A DNA stretch of 46,026 bases from assembly GCF_004798585.1 (NCBI RefSeq), contig NZ_PPXQ01000027.1, positions 1-46,026 of the forward strand, in the 5' to 3' direction. The notes under the pieces are model-generated. The model worked only from the letters and a program-made list of their open reading frames with translations. It did not search any database and was not told where the DNA came from. The position numbers and the translations under genes are program-made. Numbering within the stretch: the first letter of the stretch is position 1; each line of letters starts with the position of its first letter. Positions 43,236 through 46,026 of the stretch are shown piece by piece. This stretch comes from Massilia sp. Mn16-1_5. Lineage in GTDB: Bacteria > Pseudomonadota > Gammaproteobacteria > Burkholderiales > Burkholderiaceae_D.

Positions 43236-44699
43236 TCAGGGTTGCGGCCCGGCGCTGCCGAGCTGGAAGGTCGGAGGCGGGATCTCGGACAGGCATTTGG
43301 CGTCCAGCGCGGCGCCCGGCTTGTCGAGGAATTCGCGGAGCAGGCGCGGCGCGCAGCCGAGCTGCGAGACGCCGTGGCCGACATTCGGCACCACCACCTG
43401 GCGCGCGCTGCGCATGTAACGGGCGGCGGCTTCGGCGCGGCGCGGCGCCGTGACCGGATCGAGTGCGCCCGAGAGCAGCAGGGCGGGCGCCTCGATCATG
43501 CTGGGCGGAGCGTAGGGCACCGGCGGCACGTTCATCGACTTGCACATGGCCGGCATGCGTCCGGCCCAGGGGCGCGTGATCAGCGCATCCTCGTCCTTCA
43601 TCAGGCTTGCCGTCATGCGCGGCACGTCCTCGGCGCAGACCACGGCCAGGTGCAGCAGGAAGGCCATGCCGCCCTCGTCGCCGGCGAAGTCGCCCATCAG
43701 GTTCTGGCGCGCGACGAAGGGTTCCCAGCGGCCCTGGTACGCGCTGTGGATCAGGAAGGGCAGGCGCCGGGCGTCGGCCGGGGAATACAGGATGCTGTGG
43801 ACGGTGCTGGCAAAGCGCGATCCCGACATCGTGATATTGACCGGCTTCGCGGTGCGCGGATCGCTCAGCGAAAGCTTGATGCCGGCATCGGCGCGCGCGG
43901 CCAGGCTCTCGAACTCGGCGCGCAGGTTCGGATAGGCCTTGTGGCAGCCGGCATCCTTGGCGCAGTGCTCGAACAATTTGTCGAGCGCGGCCTGGCCGTC
44001 GCGTCCGCCGGCCGGGATGACCTGGTCGGGCGCGGCGACGCCGTCGAGGATCAGCGCGCGCACGCTGGCGGGATAGGCACGGGCATAGGCCTGGCCGAGG
44101 CGGGTGCCGTAGGAGCCGCCCCAGACGTTGACTTTCTGGTAGCCGAGCGCGCGCCGGACCTGCTCGAGGTCGCGCGCTGCGTTCAGCGTGGTGTAGGCGG
44201 CGAACGGGATGCGGCTGTTCTTGATGCAGCGGTGGATCTCGGCTTCCTGTTCGGCGTCGCTCATCGTCTCGTGTTCGGGACGGCTTTCGCAATCGAGCTT
44301 GCCCGACAGGCCGGTGCCGCGCTGGTCGATGAAGACGATGTCGCGCGTCGCGCGCACGCGCCGGAAGGCGGCATTCAGGGTCACGATGACGTCGCTGCCG
44401 GCCTGGCCGGGGCCGCCGGCCAGCACGAACAGCGGGTCGGGCCGGGCGCCTTCACGGAAGGCTGGCGCGACGGTGACGTGGATCTTCAGCTTGGCGTCGG
44501 CCGGTTTGGCGTAATCGAGCGGCACGGAGATGGCGAAGCAGCGCAGTGCATCTTCGCTGCCGGGCAGGTGGCAGCCGCGGGCCGCCGGTGCGCCTGGCGC
44601 CGCCGGGCGTGCCGGCTCGGGAGCGGCCGCTGCGCCAGCCGCCGTGCCGGCCGCGCACAGCAGGGCCAGCAGGGAGGACAGGATAAAACGTGGGTTCAC
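43236..44699 (-). CDS. Secreted alpha/beta hydrolase (TAP-like, S33 family)
   Basis: This 487-residue exported hydrolase has a signal peptide (about 1-25) and a proline/alanine-rich spacer. The hydrolase core has the oxyanion region VLAGGPGQAGSD, the FIDQRGTGLS motif and nucleophile Ser196 in GGSYGTRLG. Asp414 (GALDPVTAP) and His442 (GHGVSQ) probably complete the triad. The C-terminal part resembles the TAP-like domain of proline iminopeptidase and tripeptidyl aminopeptidase. It probably cleaves N-terminal residues of peptides in the periplasm. Start is GTG with GAGGAG eight bases upstream. It is the first gene of the NatAB operon, hinting that peptide processing and export may be linked. Confidence 0.9.
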   Translation of the reverse strand: MNPRFILSSLLALLCAAGTAAGAAAAPEPARPAAPGAPAARGCHLPGSEDALRCFAISVPLDYAKPADAKLKIHVTVAPAFREGARPDPLFVLAGGPGQAGSDVIVTLNAAFRRVRATRDIVFIDQRGTGLSGKLDCESRPEHETMSDAEQEAEIHRCIKNSRIPFAAYTTLNAARDLEQVRRALGYQKVNVWGGSYGTRLGQAYARAYPASVRALILDGVAAPDQVIPAGGRDGQAALDKLFEHCAKDAGCHKAYPNLRAEFESLAARADAGIKLSLSDPRTAKPVNITMSGSRFASTVHSILYSPADARRLPFLIHSAYQGRWEPFVARQNLMGDFAGDEGGMAFLLHLAVVCAEDVPRMTASLMKDEDALITRPWAGRMPAMCKSMNVPPVPYAPPSMIEAPALLLSGALDPVTAPRRAEAAARYMRSARQVVVPNVGHGVSQLGCAPRLLREFLDKPGAALDAKCLSEIPPPTFQLGSAGPQP

Positions 44700-45016
44700 G
44701 AAGACTCCTCAGATAGTTGATCAATAGTAATTTGCTATCGTTTCTATCGTCAACAAGTTGTTTCGCCTGGGAATGGTTGAGCTGAGTCTAGCCAGCTACG
44801 CAAGGGTTTGCTTGTTGAATGTCATCCTATGGTCCGGAATCGGCAGGGAAGGAGGCCGGGATGCCACAGGCGCCATGGCGCTGTCTTGACCGAGAGTAGT
44901 CAGTTGAGGTATCATCGCTGGCTTTCCATTTGCTCTGGAAAAGATAATAAGGAAGAGTCCGCAGCAACAATTGCGGAACCGCCATTTGAGCAATTTACCT
45001 ATATTAGGAAGTCAAC
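44700..45016. other. Intergenic region with the rplM leader
   Basis: This 317-base gap has no supported gene. It contains the leftward ribosome-binding site of the hydrolase gene, the rplM promoter at 44886-44915, and a leader of about 95 bases. The leader has two hairpins: ttcca/tggaa at about 44924-44940 and tccgca/tgcgga at about 44958-44977. A leader of this type could support autogenous control by a ribosomal protein, but I do not recognise a known motif. Confidence 0.5.
44886..44915 (+). promoter_or_regulatory. Promoter of rplM-rpsI
   Basis: TTGACC (44886-44891) and TATCAT (44910-44915) are separated by 18 bases, a good sigma-70 match. Transcription would start about 95 bases before rplM. 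Confidence 0.7.
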
Positions 45017-45445
45017 ATGAAAACTTTTTCCGCTAAGGGCCATGAAGTCCAGCGCGACTGGTTCGTGATTGACGCGACGGACTTGGTCCTCGGACGTGTT
45101 GCCAGCGAAGTGGCACTCCGACTGCGCGGCAAACACAAGCCAGAATTCACTCCGCACGTCGATACCGGTGACTACATCGTCGTCGTCAACGCAGGCAAGC
45201 TGCGCGTGACCGGCACGAAAGCCACCCAGAAGACCTACTACCGTCACTCGGGCTACCCGGGCGGTATCTACGAAACCAACTTCCTGAAAATGCAACAGCG
45301 CTTCCCGGGCCGCGCCCTGGAAAAGGCTGTCAAAGGCATGCTGCCTAAGGGCCCACTGGGCTACGCCATGATCAAGAAGCTGAAAGTGTACGCGGAAGGT
45401 ACCCACCCGCACGCAGCACAGCAACCACAAGCACTGACCCTCTAA
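45017..45445 (+). CDS. rplM: 50S ribosomal protein L13
   Basis: L13 is an early-assembly protein of the large subunit that binds 23S rRNA. The protein has 142 residues, exactly the E. coli length. It starts MKTFSAKGHEVQRDWFVIDA, followed by the family segments LVLGRVASEVALRLRGKHK, YRHSGYPGG and AVKGMLPKGPLG. AGGA lies eight bases before the ATG. It is followed 9 bases later by rpsI, the universal rplM-rpsI pair. Confidence 0.98.
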   Translation: MKTFSAKGHEVQRDWFVIDATDLVLGRVASEVALRLRGKHKPEFTPHVDTGDYIVVVNAGKLRVTGTKATQKTYYRHSGYPGGIYETNFLKMQQRFPGRALEKAVKGMLPKGPLGYAMIKKLKVYAEGTHPHAAQQPQALTL

Positions 45446-45454
45446 GGAACTGAC

Positions 45455-45847
45455 ATGATCGGTAACTACAACTACGGCACCGGCCGTCGCAAGAGTGCAG
45501 TCGCTCGCGTGTTCATCAAAGCTGGCACCGGCCAGATCATCGTGAACGGCAAGCCTGCTGCTGATTACTTCTCGCGCGAAACCGGCCTGATGGTGATCCG
45601 TCAGCCGCTGGAACTGACCGGCAACGTCGAGCGTTTCGACATCAAGGTCAACGTGCACGGCGGTGGCGAATCGGGCCAGGCTGGCGCCGTCCGTCACGGC
45701 ATCACCCGCGCTCTGATCGACTACGACGCAGGCCTCAAGGGCGACCTGGCACGTGCCGGTTTCGTCACCCGTGACGCCCGTGAAGTCGAGCGTAAGAAAG
45801 TCGGCCTGCGTAAAGCACGTCGCGCCAAGCAGTTCTCGAAGCGTTAA
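45455..45847 (+). CDS. rpsI: 30S ribosomal protein S9
   Basis: S9 lies on the head of the small subunit and its C-terminal tail reaches the P-site tRNA. The protein has 130 residues, the standard length. It shows GTGRRKSAVARVF near the start, the GGGESGQAGAVRHGI segment and a C-terminus ending KARRAKQFSKR, with the functionally important basic tail and final Arg. It is cotranscribed with rplM. An unlabelled 7-bp hairpin (45853-45870) follows the stop, and the true terminator is at 45944-45979. Confidence 0.98.
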   Translation: MIGNYNYGTGRRKSAVARVFIKAGTGQIIVNGKPAADYFSRETGLMVIRQPLELTGNVERFDIKVNVHGGGESGQAGAVRHGITRALIDYDAGLKGDLARAGFVTRDAREVERKKVGLRKARRAKQFSKR

Positions 45848-45943
45848 TCGCTTGCAGCCATTTGGCTGCATCTGCTGGGAAAGAAAGCCGCCTTCGGGCT
45901 AATGCCAGTCACTTAAGGCATTGATCTCTGCGCCGCAAGAGCT

Positions 45944-45979
45944 AAAACGGATTCATGTTCAATCATGAATCCGTTTTTT
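45944..45979 (+). terminator. Rho-independent terminator of rplM-rpsI
   Basis: A perfect 14-bp stem (aaaacggattcatg / catgaatccgtttt) with a 6-base loop ends in a T-run. It begins about 96 bases after the rpsI stop. The A-run on the other side makes it potentially bidirectional. Confidence 0.93.
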
Positions 45980-46026
45980 ATTATGGCTCTTCAACTTAAC
46001 TTGGACTATGCGGCCGAGCTGGCGCC

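Noticed and set aside
45853..45870. Hairpin tgcagcc/ggctgca right after rpsI as the terminator
   Set aside because: It has no T-run, while a perfect terminator lies at 45944-45979.
45983..46026. Open frame beginning ATGGCTCTTCAAC at the right edge
   Set aside because: Only 14 codons are visible, it starts just after a terminator with no ribosome-binding site, and the product (MALQLNLDYAAELA) is not recognisable.

Overview
This window looks like a chromosomal segment of a high-GC betaproteobacterium of the order Burkholderiales, most likely family Oxalobacteraceae (Massilia, Duganella or Janthinobacterium type). The reasons are the conserved gene orders mreC-mreD-mrdA-rodA-rlpA, dsbA-SDR-birA-coaX, rsmB-DUF4390-ntrY/ntrX-like and rplM-rpsI, the DUF3567 and DUF4390 families, and the overall codon use. 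This assignment is inferred from gene content; no rRNA is present. I see no tRNA, CRISPR array, insertion sequence, prophage or integrase.

Layout. (1) 1-4868 (+): cell elongation block with the mreC tail, mreD, PBP2, RodA and the septal lipoprotein RlpA. (2) 4988-11181 (-): SPOR protein, coaX, birA (catalytic part only), an SDR, dsbA, an FtsN-like SPOR protein and argS; several starts and stops overlap as ATGA. (3) 11365-18332 (+): rsmB, a DUF4390 protein, an NtrY-like kinase and a response regulator that lacks the AAA+ domain, then a small CobW-like protein without a P-loop, DUF3567 and a class II amidotransferase. (4) 18454-25186: a degenerate EAL-HDOD protein (+), then an SPW membrane protein, an acyltransferase-like membrane protein and cobalamin-dependent methionine synthase (-). 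(5) 25438-30354: an orphan BrnA-like protein (+), def-fmt (-), and LysM protein-dprA-smg (+). (6) 30423-35343: ohr-ohrR (-) with a palindromic operator, a disordered Gln/Gly/Ser-rich protein (-), topoisomerase III (+) and an orphan addiction-module protein (-). (7) 35388-44699: two separate ABC-2 exporters (-). One has a giant permease fused to an M1-peptidase-like domain; the other is NatAB-like and sits in an operon with a secreted alpha/beta hydrolase. coq7 (+) and an OsmC-family gene (-) lie between them. (8) 44886-45979 (+): promoter, leader, rplM, rpsI and terminator.

Most of the window is core housekeeping. The points most worth a second look are the ABC permease/M1 fusion whose zinc-binding HExxH motif reads YTTAH, the P-loop-less CobW-like mini-protein beside the NtrYX-like pair, the OhrR-box architecture, and two intergenic inverted-repeat elements sharing a GTAGGG core (4888-4970 and 40701-40775), each between convergent genes. 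Two antitoxin-like genes have no recognisable toxin partner.
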